Assembly (NCBI GenBank): GCA_022925895.1
Contig: JAKSYS010000054.1
Location: 92,671-156,670, forward strand
Length of the DNA: 64,000 nt
Direction: 5' to 3'
Origin: Fragilaria crotonensis
Taxonomy: Eukaryota > Bacillariophyta > Fragilariophyceae > Fragilariales > Fragilariaceae
Shown here: piece after piece, positions 44,594-55,796 of the stretch
Layout: each line of letters begins with the position of its first letter
Numbering within the stretch: the stretch's first letter is position 1
Made by a program: the position numbers and the translations under genes
The notes under the pieces: model-generated
What the model was told of the DNA's origin: nothing
Databases searched by the model: none
Seen by the model: only the letters and a program-made list of their open reading frames with translations

Positions 44594-46526
44594 GTTGACA
44601 CAGCGGATGGACCGAGGCTTCCAGCGAGGCAGCTTCTTTCCATCTGCAATGGTTTCTCAAGAGCATACACAGGCATCCCCACACATGCAGATCATGATAC
44701 TTCCTTTGCTCCCATCTGGACTTGGTGAAGACATCACTTGGACAGAGACCTGTTGCCAAATCAGGAACATGGTTGTGGAGAAAGATAGCATGGGAGACTG
44801 CCATTGGCCAAAGTGTTGCATCAGCCACATCTGGCCAATGTACCGCTGAATGGAGCATCATTGTCCGAGCGATCGACATGATCGTTTGGATTGCCCTCTC
44901 AGCATGGCCATTGTGATGGTGAGCTCCAACTCCAGCAAACTTGACAACTTGTTTCAGAGTTCCAAGGTGCTCAGTGAACTTAGCTGAGGTGAAGCTCCCA
45001 CCATTGTCAGAGAGATAGGATTGTGGAATGACTCCACTGTCCCTTGCCATCAACTCAAAGTTCTGCTTGGCCTTCAGAGTCTCATGAGTGTTCAGATGCT
45101 TCTGAAACTCAACATGCACAAAGTTGGAAGCATGATCAATGAAGAGGCAGCCACCAGCAAACATGTCTGAGTTCAAGCTCCTTCCAGCTGAAGAGAAGAG
45201 CCTTCCCTTTGTTCCACAAATGAAGTGATCAATGGAGACTTGTTGTCCAGGGAGCAAGTTGTCTGCCTTGAGAACTCCAGCTCGATCCTTGATAACAGTT
45301 GTGATCTTGGCAGGAGCTGGTCGCTGATGTTGCTTCCCATATTGGCATGCGGCACACTTGGGAGGGTTGACAATTCGGCAAGCAGCAGTATGGAGTGATC
45401 GATGCGACTCACTCCGACTCAGGACTCCAGTTCGCATGATGAATTGGATCTTGCGAAAGGAAAGGTGTCCAAGGCGGTGGTGCCACCTTAATAACTCCTT
45501 CTCAGCTTCAGTCAAGTTGAGGTTGCTCTCATGAACAGTGTTGAGAGTAATGTTGAGAGCTGCAACTGCCTTGGGAGTATCTGAGCTGCGGTGTGCATCA
45601 GAGGTAGGCAAGTTGTTGTCAGGGTTGACTCTTGCAATGAGTTGCCCTCTGGCTTCATCAGAGGTGCCACTCAAGGTCAGTTGATGAGCTTCAATGGTGA
45701 TGGTCTCTCCAGGGTAAGCTTGGAGCAAGCTTGTGGTGGATAGGAGCCTGACCTTGATGCAAGACACCAAGTATGCTGGGACCTTGAGCATCCTTAGGTT
45801 GCCCAGAGTATCTTGCATTGCCCACAGAACATGACCTTGGCCTTCAATCCTGAGTCCCTTTGCAATGCCCTGCAGTTGAGTGATAGGGCCAGGGGTGTTG
45901 ATGGGTCCAACAAAGTCCTTGCGGTCAGGAGTGATCGAGATGCTTGCACCAGAGTCCCAAATGACAGGAAACGTTGAAGCCTTGGGAAGGGATTCGCGGA
46001 AGCGGTCGGTTGACTGGAGAGCCATGCGAAGGATTGTGGAGTAGTTGCCGTTTGGAAACTTAGCCATGTTCACTTGCATTGCCATCTTGCGAGCAGCTTG
46101 AAGTTGCTTGGAGGTCCACTGATGGTTCCCTAGGCCTTGGAAGCCAATGGGAGAGACGGGGCGATAGACGCCGTTGGACTTGGGAAGCCTGCGAGCGCGG
46201 CGTCGCTGCTGGCGAAGCGGAGCGTCGAGGTAGGCGTCGTTGACATCGCAGTGGTTGATCCTTGGCCCTTCCTCTTGCGTCGACAAATCCGATGGCGAGC
46301 GGGATGTGTTACGGAGCTTGGGGCAAGGTTCAGTTGGCCCATGGACGATTGTATCGTTGCAGTGGCGGCAGGTCCAGTGAGTTGATCGCGGAATGGAGCG
46401 CTTGAGCGAGTCGACACGCTGAAGGAGAGTTGCAACCTTGGAGTGAAGGTCGTTCAACTGCACTTGCTGCTGTTGTTCAACCAACGTTGGTGCATTCCTC
46501 CGAATGTAGCGTCCCATGGATCGCAA
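44502..46526 (-). pseudogene. Copia protease-integrase segment
   Basis: Longest surviving frame of the element (674 codons, minus strand). It holds the aspartic protease motif WDSGAS near 45950, a GAG-pre-integrase zinc region (HHRLGHLS...CAACQYGK near 45340-45490), and the integrase core with acidic residues in SIDHF, YLSDNGGSF and GHAERAIQ. The frame is lost near 44640, after HDLHVWG. Confidence 0.9.
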
Positions 46527-46921
46527 GTTAATGGGGTACCTGCGATGCAGTCCATGGGAGCGAATACTTCCGGCTTGGGAACATTCGCGCGTCGTGTGAC
46601 CTTGCGATTGTGTTGCTTGAGAGCACGACGATGGCGGCGAGAAGGTAGCTCCTTAGGATCAGGCTCAGGCGATGTTGAGCTGGGCTTAGGAAGCCAGAAC
46701 AGTACGACCATGGCCAGTAAGGCCCAAAGCAATGGAGCAATGAGCGCCTCCTGGTGAGCCTCCAAAATTGCGAGACGTGCGGGCGAACGACCATGACATG
46801 CGCTCGAAGGATTGCCATGACTTGGCTCCAATCGACGGCGTTAAAATGCGCCATGGCGAGTTGAATAATTTCCAGCGTGGAGGTCCACATAGTTTTGCAA
46901 ACGGGACTGAAAATATTGCCA

Positions 46922-48653
46922 TCACGTAGGTGAGCAGTAGAACGAGTACGGGAGGATCCGGGTCACCATGGTGCGCAGGATAAAGAGCGCGTCAGTCACA
47001 CTTGGGACGACCTCAATTTCCGTGGTCCACACCGATGGATCGAAGGCAAGGGAGACATTGTTGATTGCAGAACCAACACCTTGAGGGCCCTCAGAGCTCT
47101 TCTTGACACCAGTGTGCGTTGCCGTTGCGTGGGTAGTGGTCCAACGCTTGCAGCTTGCGCACCAGTTGAAAGCCTTTCCGTTGGCTTGCTTGACTTGAGG
47201 TGCTCCAGATGGAGGAGGAGTAGACTTCCAGGACTTGACATCCTTTGGTCTTTCATTGCCATTCCCATTCCTGCCCTTGCCCTTGTTGTTCTCTGGGCAT
47301 TCGCGCGACCAGTGTCCAGGCTTGTTGCACTTGTGACAGACTCCTTTCTTGGCAAGTCCAGCACCATTGTTGGAGGCCTTGGACTGGATGAGGTTGAGTA
47401 CCTCAGCTCTGGTGATTGGAGTTGCCATGTTTCCAATGCAGCTGGTGGAGCCTTGGAGTCGCGAGTGTGACGTGCAGGTGGCCACTCCTTCCTGTCAAAG
47501 AGCGTCCTGTAGGCATCCTCTGCGTGAGCGCAGATGTCCTTGTAGGTCAGCTTGTTGACTTGCATGTGAAGGTTGGCAGCTTCCTTGTCCTTGAATCCAA
47601 TGTCCAAAGAGCTTGCTCCAAGTTCTGCTTGACAGATCTCAGGGGAAGCGGAAGTCCTCATTGCCAGAACCACCAGCCAAAAGAAAGATCTTGAGCATGG
47701 CCAGAGTGAGGTTGTGGTCATACTGGCCAGCAGTTGTCAACTCATTTGCATCCTTGCGAAAGTGAGCTGCCAATTGTTCAAGGTTCTCTCCAGAGTACTG
47801 ACTTGGGAGCCTGGCCTTGATGATGGCCTTGAGATCTTCAAACCTCTCAATGGAGGTGGACTGGATGGACTTGAGGAACTGGAGCCAAACAACTGGGAAG
47901 GAGTCAGAATCATCCAACTTCTCAGTCACCTTATTGCTTAGCTCAGTAGAGTGAAGCAAGCAAATAGGTCCTGGCTGCCATATCGTTGGTCCGTCATACT
48001 TGTCGTAGCGTTGAACTTGAGCTTCCGCCAACAACTTTGCCGACTGGACCGTGTACCTGGCGTGAGCCTTGATAACGTTAGTCATCTTGGCGTCGTCAGT
48101 TGGGTCCCTGAGGTAAGCAATGGAGTCCATGCCAGTGTCCTTGAGATGATCCCAGACAACATTCTGGAAGCTGATCAAATCATCACTTGGCTTGAAGGAG
48201 ATCTTGTGCCCAGTTCTCCTGAAGTTGTAGCCCTTCTGGGCTGCAGAAACATAGACAGGGCGGAGCTGGTTGGGAGAGGTGTGCTCTAGGAGAGCAATGG
48301 AGCCATCCAAACCTGTCCAGGTGTGGTTGGGCTTTCCACCTGTCCAAGCAGACCATTCATCCTTGGTCACCAAAGTGATTCCCCAATGAGGGAACAAGAG
48401 GCTTGGAGCTTGAAGGAGCTGGGAGCTCCACTGGGGCAGTCATTGGAGTTGGGAACTCCAAGACAGACTCTTCATCAGTAGCAAGAGTCCTGGCTTGAGC
48501 GATTGCCTCGGTGAGGCGAACGTCGACAGGATCGGAGATCTCGAATCCTTCTGGATTGCCGCGGCCTTCGACAGCAGTCCCGAGGATTCCAACAACAGGT
48601 TCGTCTGGAAGATTCGTCGGGGACGTAGAGCCTTCAGATGGTGGAACCGACAT
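46922..48653 (-). pseudogene. Copia gag, frameshifted
   Basis: Starts MSVPPSEGSTSP at 48653. The frame changes near 48390 into FPHWGITLVTKDEWSAW, near 47650 into EICQAELGASSLDIGFKDKE, and near 47450 into the part with the CCHC zinc knuckle CHKCNKPGHWSREC (47298-47339). Together these make a recognisable copia Gag in three frames. Confidence 0.85.
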
Positions 48654-48897
48654 GATGATTGGAGTCTTGGCTTGGAAAGCAGATCTTCAACCACTCAACA
48701 GATTGCTGACTGCGTACTCGAGTTGGCAGAGAGCAATGAATCAGCCTAGTCTTGGGAAGACGTGGGGCTGTCGCAGGATCGCCGGAGGAGACCTGCCTTG
48801 ACGCGGAGCGTAACTTCCTTGGAAAGGAACTTGAAACGAGCTTGCCGGAGAGGAAAGTGCGTTAGAGGGTAAGTCTTATTATTGGGCGAAAATAACC

Positions 48898-49494
48898 AGT
48901 CGAAGTACACGGCGTGATCAAGGCTGCGTACTAGTTCGTAGAAATCCGGGTTCGGTCAAACGTAGAGTTATTAATTCTAGTGTTGTTTAACTTATGAGCT
49001 TATTTCTAGGTTTCACTTTGAAGGAACCAATTCAATCCAGGTCCGATTGAATCTTGCCGATCTACTTTCGCGAAGTTAGAGGGTTGTGGGAGTGAACAGT
49101 GAACATTCAAAGCCTTCATCCCACTGATAAGGGCATTGAAATGTCAGCTCCAACTCCGCCGTCACGAGCGAATTGACAGTCGCAACAACTGTTGCAACAT
49201 GGCCAGACTTAGCCAACATGATGAGGGACACATGTTGGAAATTAGTTGGCACATAAAGGGAAATTGCAGTTGAATTGCACTGGGTTAATGTGGACAAATT
49301 GTTGTTGTAGAAAAAAGGAGGTTATGAGGGCGGAAAGCAGTCCGGGACAACTGTAGTTTTCGTACTGGCGATTCGCCGTATACAGTTGGCGTGAGAATCT
49401 TCGTATCCAAAGCCGGATGGGACTCAGCTGGCGGGGACGAAATTTCAACGTCAATAACGGCACAATAACAGCTGTCAGCTGCTGTACCTTGACT
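48898..49494 (-). repeat. 5' LTR of the copia element (597 bp)
   Basis: Counterpart of 41422-42009. The sequence directly inside it on the minus strand begins GGTTATTTTCGCCC; I could not match this confidently to a tRNA 3' end, so the primer-binding site is unresolved. Confidence 0.94.
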
Positions 49495-49499
49495 GTGTC

Positions 49500-50324
49500 T
49501 ACTCCACTACCGGTAGTATGGAATCACTATTTCGGAAATCCAGTCGTACTGTATTGCTACAGTATGTTTGCTATGATATCGCAATGCGGTTTACGTCCTC
49601 GCCTCTCGCCTACTGAGTGCACCTACTATAATCCGAGTCTACAGTATATATACGATTGTCATGAAAGATCAGAACTCGTAGGTTGTAGGTTGTTGCTTCT
49701 ATTGCTTGTTCTCCGGAGTAGGTTGGAGTGTACATCGGAAAAGTATGTATGCATACGCCGAGTACTGTAGATGCATAGCTTGCATAGAACACAGTTATGA
49801 AGATTTTTGATGAATTCGCATCATAAGGACTACCTAGTAGAGTACCACTTCGACTGCCGGGACGTGCGATCGCTCTGAAGTTATTCACATGTTATCATGA
49901 CACCTACAAACTGGCAAAGTTGTTCCGTCAAATAACTGCTGGCTGTGTTGTTACGTCAAACACAGACGGACTGAAACGAAATTCAGATTAAGGGGAAGAG
50001 GTATAACATTATACGGGATGTGGTACGATGTACTCCAGCATATGATCACCGGTAACGACGGTAATACGCAAAATCTGGTGGGACGCCACACGAGGATCTT
50101 CTTCATACTAGATTACTCTGAGTAAAGACCCACCTCTGGGAATTCATTAGCCGTATCTACACTGCCAACATTTACGAGGAAAACGTTGACCAGCAGATGA
50201 TCATCATCGAAGCACTGAATACGTAGAAACACCGCTACCGGTACCATAGAAGTCACGCAAGAGCAAAAAAATACTTGGGCCTTGTCTTCGTCCATCCACA
50301 CCCGCAGAACTGACCCTCCATCAC
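49500..50324. other. Intergenic, no gene supported
   Basis: Contains one CTACCGGTAG palindrome near 49507. A 71-codon ATG-started frame on the minus strand (50113-50328) overlaps the lipase stop but shows no domain. Confidence 0.45.
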
Positions 50325-51485
50325 TCATAAAGCTACTTCAATGCCAGAATTTGAGGCTGTTACGCTGGCATTCTTAGCAGCTGCCATTTTAATCATAGGC
50401 TTCAAATAGAAATCAGGCATGTGATCGCGGAGCGTCTTGGGGATACTCTGAACCTTCCTATCATACGCAGTTGGTTCGTCGTCCTGATCAACAGCATCGT
50501 CATCGGCGGTGAACACTTTCCGAGTGCCCTTCACAGCGGCGCTGATTTCGGTCTGGTCACTCTTTGTTTCCTCTCCTTCTCCTACGAACTTAATACTTCC
50601 GCCTTCAGATATAAAGACCAAATCATCTATATGACGGAAACCGAACAGGGCAGGAGGTAGGGTAGCAACGATATCTTTGTCGTTCACCACACGACAAATG
50701 ACGGCCTTATCGCTGCATCCTTTTTTCCTTAGCCTTGTTATCTCCTCTTTGACGTGCTCCCTCATGCCACCCTGACAAGCCCGAGGACTACCGGCTGTGA
50801 CAATTACAAGTTTGTGGGGCAGTTCCGACCAGTCGTGTTCCAAGAGAAAATAACAGCCGGCCATGGTAGCAACGCCAGCACCTAAGGAGTGACCGCAGAC
50901 AAAGAGCGTACGCGGAGGCTGATCTTTCGCAAGTAGAGGTTCCACGAATTGCTTGATGTCAGGGACTGTGGCGAGAAAGTTGTTGTAAAATCCTGTGTGC
51001 ACTCGAGGCTTGTGTGCTCGTCCACCTAGGCAACACAATCCCTCGAGCCCACTGCAGACCCCTGAGTAACCCTGAGGAATGTCTTCATCTAGCTCCCAGT
51101 CGCTGCTGCTGGTGTTAAAGTTCGTCAACCAGTCAAAGATTGAAGTTGTACATCGGTATGCAAGCACAATAGTGTCGTCGTTGTGTGCAATGTATCCTTG
51201 AGTGTCCAAGAAATGCCCTCCTGGTGTTATGCCTGATCTGTTGATATGGCAATCTACCTTCAGACCATCCATGTACTTATCAAGAAGGTAAGTCAGTGGT
51301 TTATGAGCCTCTTCCTCCGAACCAGAAATCAGCGTCAGTGCCGATACGTGCCAAGGGTTCATCTTCGCCACCTTCTTCAATGTACCTTCCTTATCGTCCG
51401 TTATGGAAAGGCTTGCATATTTCATTCCTCTGAGGACATCGTTGATGTCGAGTTCAACCGCTGCGATGGGAGAATCATCCGCCAT
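50325..51485 (-). CDS. Class 3 lipase (alpha/beta hydrolase)
   Basis: Hydrolyses acyl esters, probably triacylglycerol or polar lipids. The 386 aa include the nucleophile elbow GHSLGAG (Ser200), the catalytic Asp in VVNDKDIVATLPP (Asp271) and a candidate His285 in FGFRHI, the Ser-Asp-His order of Lipase_3 proteins. LVIVTAGSPRACQ is the conserved strand-turn after the elbow. No signal peptide or membrane segment is evident at the N-terminus (MADDSPIAAVELD), so a cytosolic or lipid-droplet-associated enzyme is inferred. Single exon, ATG at 51485. The copia 5' LTR lies 0.8 kb beyond its 3' end. Confidence 0.88.
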   Translation of the reverse strand: MADDSPIAAVELDINDVLRGMKYASLSITDDKEGTLKKVAKMNPWHVSALTLISGSEEEAHKPLTYLLDKYMDGLKVDCHINRSGITPGGHFLDTQGYIAHNDDTIVLAYRCTTSIFDWLTNFNTSSSDWELDEDIPQGYSGVCSGLEGLCCLGGRAHKPRVHTGFYNNFLATVPDIKQFVEPLLAKDQPPRTLFVCGHSLGAGVATMAGCYFLLEHDWSELPHKLVIVTAGSPRACQGGMREHVKEEITRLRKKGCSDKAVICRVVNDKDIVATLPPALFGFRHIDDLVFISEGGSIKFVGEGEETKSDQTEISAAVKGTRKVFTADDDAVDQDDEPTAYDRKVQSIPKTLRDHMPDFYLKPMIKMAAAKNASVTASNSGIEVAL

Positions 51486-51638
51486 GGCTGCTCGTCAATC
51501 TACCTTTGTAGTGAGCCTGTAGGATTGTTGAAGGTAAGGTGTTCAGACTTTCTGAATAAAACCCAACAACGCAGCATGCACACAGGGAGAGGAACAAATG
51601 TAAACTCTCGATCATCCGTTTGACTAACGCTCGTGGTC

Positions 51639-52747
51639 GAGAAAACTTAATGTCTATATATTTCGATCTATTTAGAATCTATATCGAAGATATACTTATT
51701 GATACATGTACACATTTATGTAGCTTCATTTCGACGTCATCGATACGAACCCCTCAGTGCACTTAAAATCTCATCCCATGTGTATCCAATATGACTTACT
51801 TGGGGTAACTGGGGTCTACGAGGGTCCATTTTGATTGCATGTCGACGGAGCCGCGCCCAAATCCGAATTTGAAAGCCACGGGAGTTACGTATGTCTCCTA
51901 CACGCGTACGTAGAAATGGTACTCAAGGTACGGGTATCGTACACATTTCGAAAACTGATCACACAAATACTCCACAATTGCAATTTGCCACAATGCACCC
52001 TCAACTGCAGACAATCTGCATGTAATATCTCTGTAGTTCATTAATTAATTTACTTTCCATTCTTTGTCTGTATTGCATGTAGCAATTGCAGTCTGTTGTA
52101 GTGACTGTGGGAATGAAACTTGTTGTTTTTGATAGATATTCAATGCATTTTTTGACAGGGAACCAGGACAACAACAATCAACAGGAGGCTACCGGTATCA
52201 ACGTACTGTAGGTTTCACAATCGAGTACTGCGCTACTGGACTACTCCGAGTACCTGATACTTGCATAGAATCTACGGTGTATTCCGCATTTCTGATATAC
52301 TCGTACGTATACTGCTGTACTACAGTACTCCCTTAAATCATTGAACGAGGTGTTGTACAACAGTACCGGTAGTACCATAAGCCATTTGCTGACAGATGAC
52401 ATCGACTCGTAGACTTTGAGTAATAAGCGGTTGTAGGTTTGTCTTAGAAATATTTGAGGGGTCGATTTGGATTTTACCAACCCAGATTACAAACGGCGTA
52501 GCATACGGGCAACGTACACAAGTATGTTACACATCCGCCATGAATGTCAAACAAAAATTCGGCAACCGGGCCAGCGCCGATCTTGCGAACAGCCGAGTTT
52601 TTGAGCAGTCTGATTGGTGAAAATCGAAGACGGGATGACGTCCAAGGGGCTGAAGGACAAATGAAGATAAATGTAATCACAAGTGAATACTTTTATCTTC
52701 GATATAGATTCTAAATAGATCGAAATATATAGACATTAAGCTTTCTC
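51639..52747. mobile_element. Mutator-like (MULE) non-autonomous element, 1109 bp, 9-bp target duplication
   Basis: Terminal inverted repeats of 54 bp differ at one position; they start GAGAAAACTTAATGTC at 51639 and the complement ends at 52747. An exact 9-bp direct repeat CTCGTGGTC flanks both sides (51630-51638 and 52748-52756). Long inverted repeats with a 9-bp duplication are diagnostic of Mutator-type elements. The 1 kb interior has GTAC-rich DNA and short frames only, with no transposase. Confidence 0.88.
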
Positions 52748-52797
52748 CTCGTGGTCTTGGCCTAAAGATCTACGCAGAGTAACATGTACTCTACGAC

Positions 52798-53200
52798 CTC
52801 CAAGGCGGCGGTTCGAGTGCACACGGTTTTTTCGCTCTGATTTTTCTCAGTCACAGCTTTAGTACTAGGGCTACGGTAGGCGCACGTAGGTGCCGTACTG
52901 TACTAATGCGGCCATCGAACATCGACCATCAAACGCACATGGTGTGTGATGTTATCGGCATACCCAGATATCCTAGTACTCTCTCGATCCCTGGTTTCTT
53001 CTTGATTCCTATCGTCAAGATTAAGATAATCATTCGTATCGCTAAGTAATTGATGCTTCTAGTACACTGTTACCTCGTCACGACAGCAGACTTTGTTGCT
53101 ACACCATCAGGAGTAACATAGAATCGGCTCGACCACAATTTTCCTTGCCATCTCCGCACAACTGGCGTTGATCATGAAAGTCGCAAATAATTGCACCAAT
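52798..53200 (+). mobile_element. Second, truncated copy of the 15.1-16.7 kb TIR element
   Basis: Begins with the same 31-bp end (CTCCAAGGCGGCGGTTCGAG...) and shares interrupted similarity with 15299-15440, for instance the words around TTTGTTGCTACACCAT and ATCGGCTCGA. I found no matching opposite end further right, so the right part is lost or replaced. The right limit given is where similarity fades. Confidence 0.55.
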
Positions 53201-53419
53201 TCAATGTAGTTAGCAGCCAATATCAAGTACTGCTTGGGCCAGACTTCTCAGGCACACCTCCTTCAAACTTCAAACCATCCACACGCTATAAACTGGCTCA
53301 TACTGAATCATCGGACAACTGAAATAGTAGTTTGCCTTCATGATGAAGTCCTCGCTCTGGATCACCAGCAGGATCAAATCATAGTAGGGTTCATTATGCT
53401 ATGATATCGGCTTAAAAAT

Positions 53420-54723
53420 CACCCTAACTACTGAATTCAGTAGTTGCAAGAACGTCGCTATCGCAACTACTAAACACACTCTGGAGGTGATCGAGGGCTC
53501 ATTTTGTGCATTGTTACATGCTTTTAAATCAGGTAACAAGAAAAATGGATGTTACTTGTGTGGGTGCTGAGTTATTGACTGTTGTAACTCGAGCAAAAAT
53601 CGACATTTTCTATTTCGCTGAATTCAGTCCTCAACTACAATGTCGTTATCTCTCGATGTAATGCGTCTTCTGATAAATACCAGGCACTTCCAATACCCTG
53701 CCTTGCAGCTGCAATACGTTTTGATGTCTTTTTGCAATTCAATGTCGTACAGATGAGTTGTGGGTATGATGTGTCCAATCTGCAAAAGTCGCGTGCACCG
53801 CAGACTTTAGTGCCATTTCCTCACCACAGAGCGATCAACTGATGAAGTTTTCAGGCCTACATTTTCTCTTGTGCCTCAAATGAAATGTAAACAAGTGCTG
53901 TTGCGAGAAACGGTCTGAATTCGATTTGGGTGATGCGTCGCTTGCCATCAGCTCTAATCAGTGTCGGTTGGACATCATTACCACCACAAAACCACGATCA
54001 CAGTATGGAACAGAATTCCACAACTGGTTTATGCATTCATTGGGATTTCTTCTTGTAAGAGATGCAACATTCTCTGGGGATGGGTCATTATCATCGTCAA
54101 AAACAGAAACCCAGAGCTCAGAATTTTGACGCATCTCCATCGTTCAAAACTGTCGGGATTTCAAGAGCTTCGTTTGCTTGTTCCTCCACAGCCACAGCTC
54201 CCCCACCTTCAAGATAGTCTTGTCGATTATCTTGACGACGTGTTCAAGCGCTCCTTCTTCCGCCACATGAGTGTGATGGTATGGAGGAGGTGCCCATCGT
54301 TAAAATCATCATGACGCCTAATTATACACGACTGCCTAGTCGTCAAAGCCGTTTTCTGCTTCTGTCACACCGCAAAAAGCTCATGGAGCACATCTATATT
54401 GCCTTCATTTACGTGCTTTGCAGCTGCAAGTGTCTGGGGTTGTAGAAACGTCGTGTACACCGAGATGTTGGCACCGTCGCCATTGCGAGGCCGTTTTTTT
54501 TAATTCTTAACGATGAAAAATTTCGTGCTTCAACGCAACTTCAAAATTTCGTATCTCAACAACTACCGGTCCAATAAAGCGCATCTTGATATCGTGAATT
54601 CTACGAGATTCCTTCTGTATTTGTTCACGTGGACACATTCGCATACTTGCACTGGTTCAAAAGATATCCTATTTTTGAGTTGGAAACTGAATTCAGTTAA
54701 TTTCAACTGAATTCAGTAGGGTG
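53420..54723. mobile_element. 1.3-kb inverted-repeat element with ACTGAATTCAGT ends
   Basis: Left end CACCCTAACTACTGAATTC and right end reading the complement CACCCTACTGAATTCAGTT inward. The same palindrome ACTGAATTCAGT recurs inside (near 54685). Outside each end, after nine unrelated bases, lies an inverted ATATCGG (53404-53410 and 54733-54739). Interior frames (for example 53926-54129 and 53961-54314) have no recognised domain. Confidence 0.45.
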
Positions 54724-54834
54724 GTCCAATATCCGATATGCATTCTATGCATACGCGCCGAGGCGACTGGAATGCCTGGTACTCCAGTATGTCATACTTA
54801 GTACAGTACTAGGAGTACCACGTAGTACATACAG
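54724..54834. other. Intergenic, GTAC-rich
   Basis: Short spacer between two inverted-repeat elements; no gene. Confidence 0.4.
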
Positions 54835-55060
54835 GGAGGCCGTGTATGTCCCCTAATCGAGCCGATCGAGCTTTTCTAAATAAATCGACTCCATAAATTA
54901 TATTGCAAATAAAGTTACACATCAACTTTACCTACAAATCTCAGACTGCTCCTCTGAGGACAGAAATACCGTGCAGTGTACCAGTAGTAAGTAGAACTCA
55001 GTACTCCCGTACACTATTGCAGGTGATGGCCGGCTCGATTAGGGGACATACACGGGCTCC
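54835..55060. mobile_element. 226-bp inverted-repeat element
   Basis: Perfect 25-bp inverted repeats (54840-54864 and 55031-55055, beginning CCGTGTATGTCCCCTAATCG), extended by a few matching bases outside. No coding capacity and no clear target duplication. Confidence 0.6.
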
Positions 55061-55502
55061 ATGTGTATCCCACGAAGGATTTGCAAAACCATGCAGAGGC
55101 AAGCGTGCGTTCGTTGGAGATATCATATGCATACGTTCAGGGAGTATGGAGTATGGTACAAGTACCAGGTAGTAGCACCTGGTACTAGTAGTATGGAGTA
55201 CTTCGAGTATGGACTATGAACTCCACCATAAGACATCCTCCTGTATGCACACATACTTTACGTAGAACTAGTACTACAGTACGTATTACAAATTGCACCA
55301 ATAGTCAATACTTGCTACGCCCATGATGTCCACACGCCACACAACATTAACACACACAGGGTGTTGCCAGTCGCTGCCTATTGTCTACTCAACCTCTCTG
55401 TTCGTATCACTTTCACACAAACATTCGGGACGAAGTCGTCGGCCTTCTTGCAGCTCTTCTTAGCGGTAGCAAATCCCTGTTCATCTATTGGGCGGCTCAA
55501 CG
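55061..55502. other. Intergenic upstream of mL54
   Basis: GTAC-rich to about 55290, then ordinary sequence that should contain the promoter and leader of mL54. No gene seen. Confidence 0.45.
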
Positions 55503-55796
55503 ATGCAACGTTTCCTTCAACGTCACATCACTTCATCAGCATGGACACAGCAAGCCATGAAGCCAGGTACACCTATCCCTGGTCTCAATTTCCTCAAGGG
55601 TAAGGATGCCCCTGTCGCGTTGGAGCGTTCAGAATACCCTGAATGGGTCAATGACCTCGGAAAGCCGTTGATTTCGCTGGCCAAGTTGCGTCGAATGGAC
55701 GAGGAGGACGCTACTGATAAAGAGAAAATGCGATACTTGAAACTGACAAGGAGGTTGCAGATCAAGGGGAATAACGCTGAGGCTGGTGCAAAGTGA
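55503..55796 (+). CDS. MRPL54: Mitochondrial ribosomal protein mL54
   Basis: Small subunit of the mitochondrial large ribosome (MRPL54, yeast Mrpl37). The 97 aa begin with a basic, hydroxylated presequence (MQRFLQRHITSSAWTQQ) suited to mitochondrial import. The conserved core follows: SEYPEWVNDLGKPLISLAKL and MRYLKLTRRLQIKGNN, matching the family's P-x-W-L ... L-R-R/K-x-x-I-K-x-x-N pattern. I chose the ATG at 55503; upstream the frame continues only through TTG. Intronless. The family is short and weakly conserved, so confidence is moderate. Confidence 0.72.
   Translation: MQRFLQRHITSSAWTQQAMKPGTPIPGLNFLKGKDAPVALERSEYPEWVNDLGKPLISLAKLRRMDEEDATDKEKMRYLKLTRRLQIKGNNAEAGAK

Larger units (their letters stand above)
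41422..49494 (-). mobile_element. Ty1/copia-type LTR retrotransposon, 8073 bp, minus orientation
   Basis: Two long terminal repeats enclose gag, protease, integrase, reverse transcriptase and RNase H in that order, the copia (Pseudoviridae) arrangement. The flanks carry an exact 5-bp target duplication GTGTC (41417-41421 and 49495-49499). The LTRs agree except for two substitutions and two indels (7 and 2 bases), so the insertion is recent. The coding region is nevertheless broken by at least five frame changes. LTR ends read AGTC...GACT rather than the usual TG...CA if the 5-bp duplication is taken at face value. Confidence 0.95.

Noticed and set aside
48873-48897. Primer-binding site next to the 5' LTR
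   Set aside because: The sequence GGTTATTTTCGCCC does not match any tRNA 3' end I can name; only six bases resemble an initiator-tRNA internal site.
50113-50328. 71-codon ATG frame overlapping the lipase stop
   Set aside because: No domain, and the four-base overlap with a eukaryotic gene's stop codon is most simply chance in its 3' UTR.
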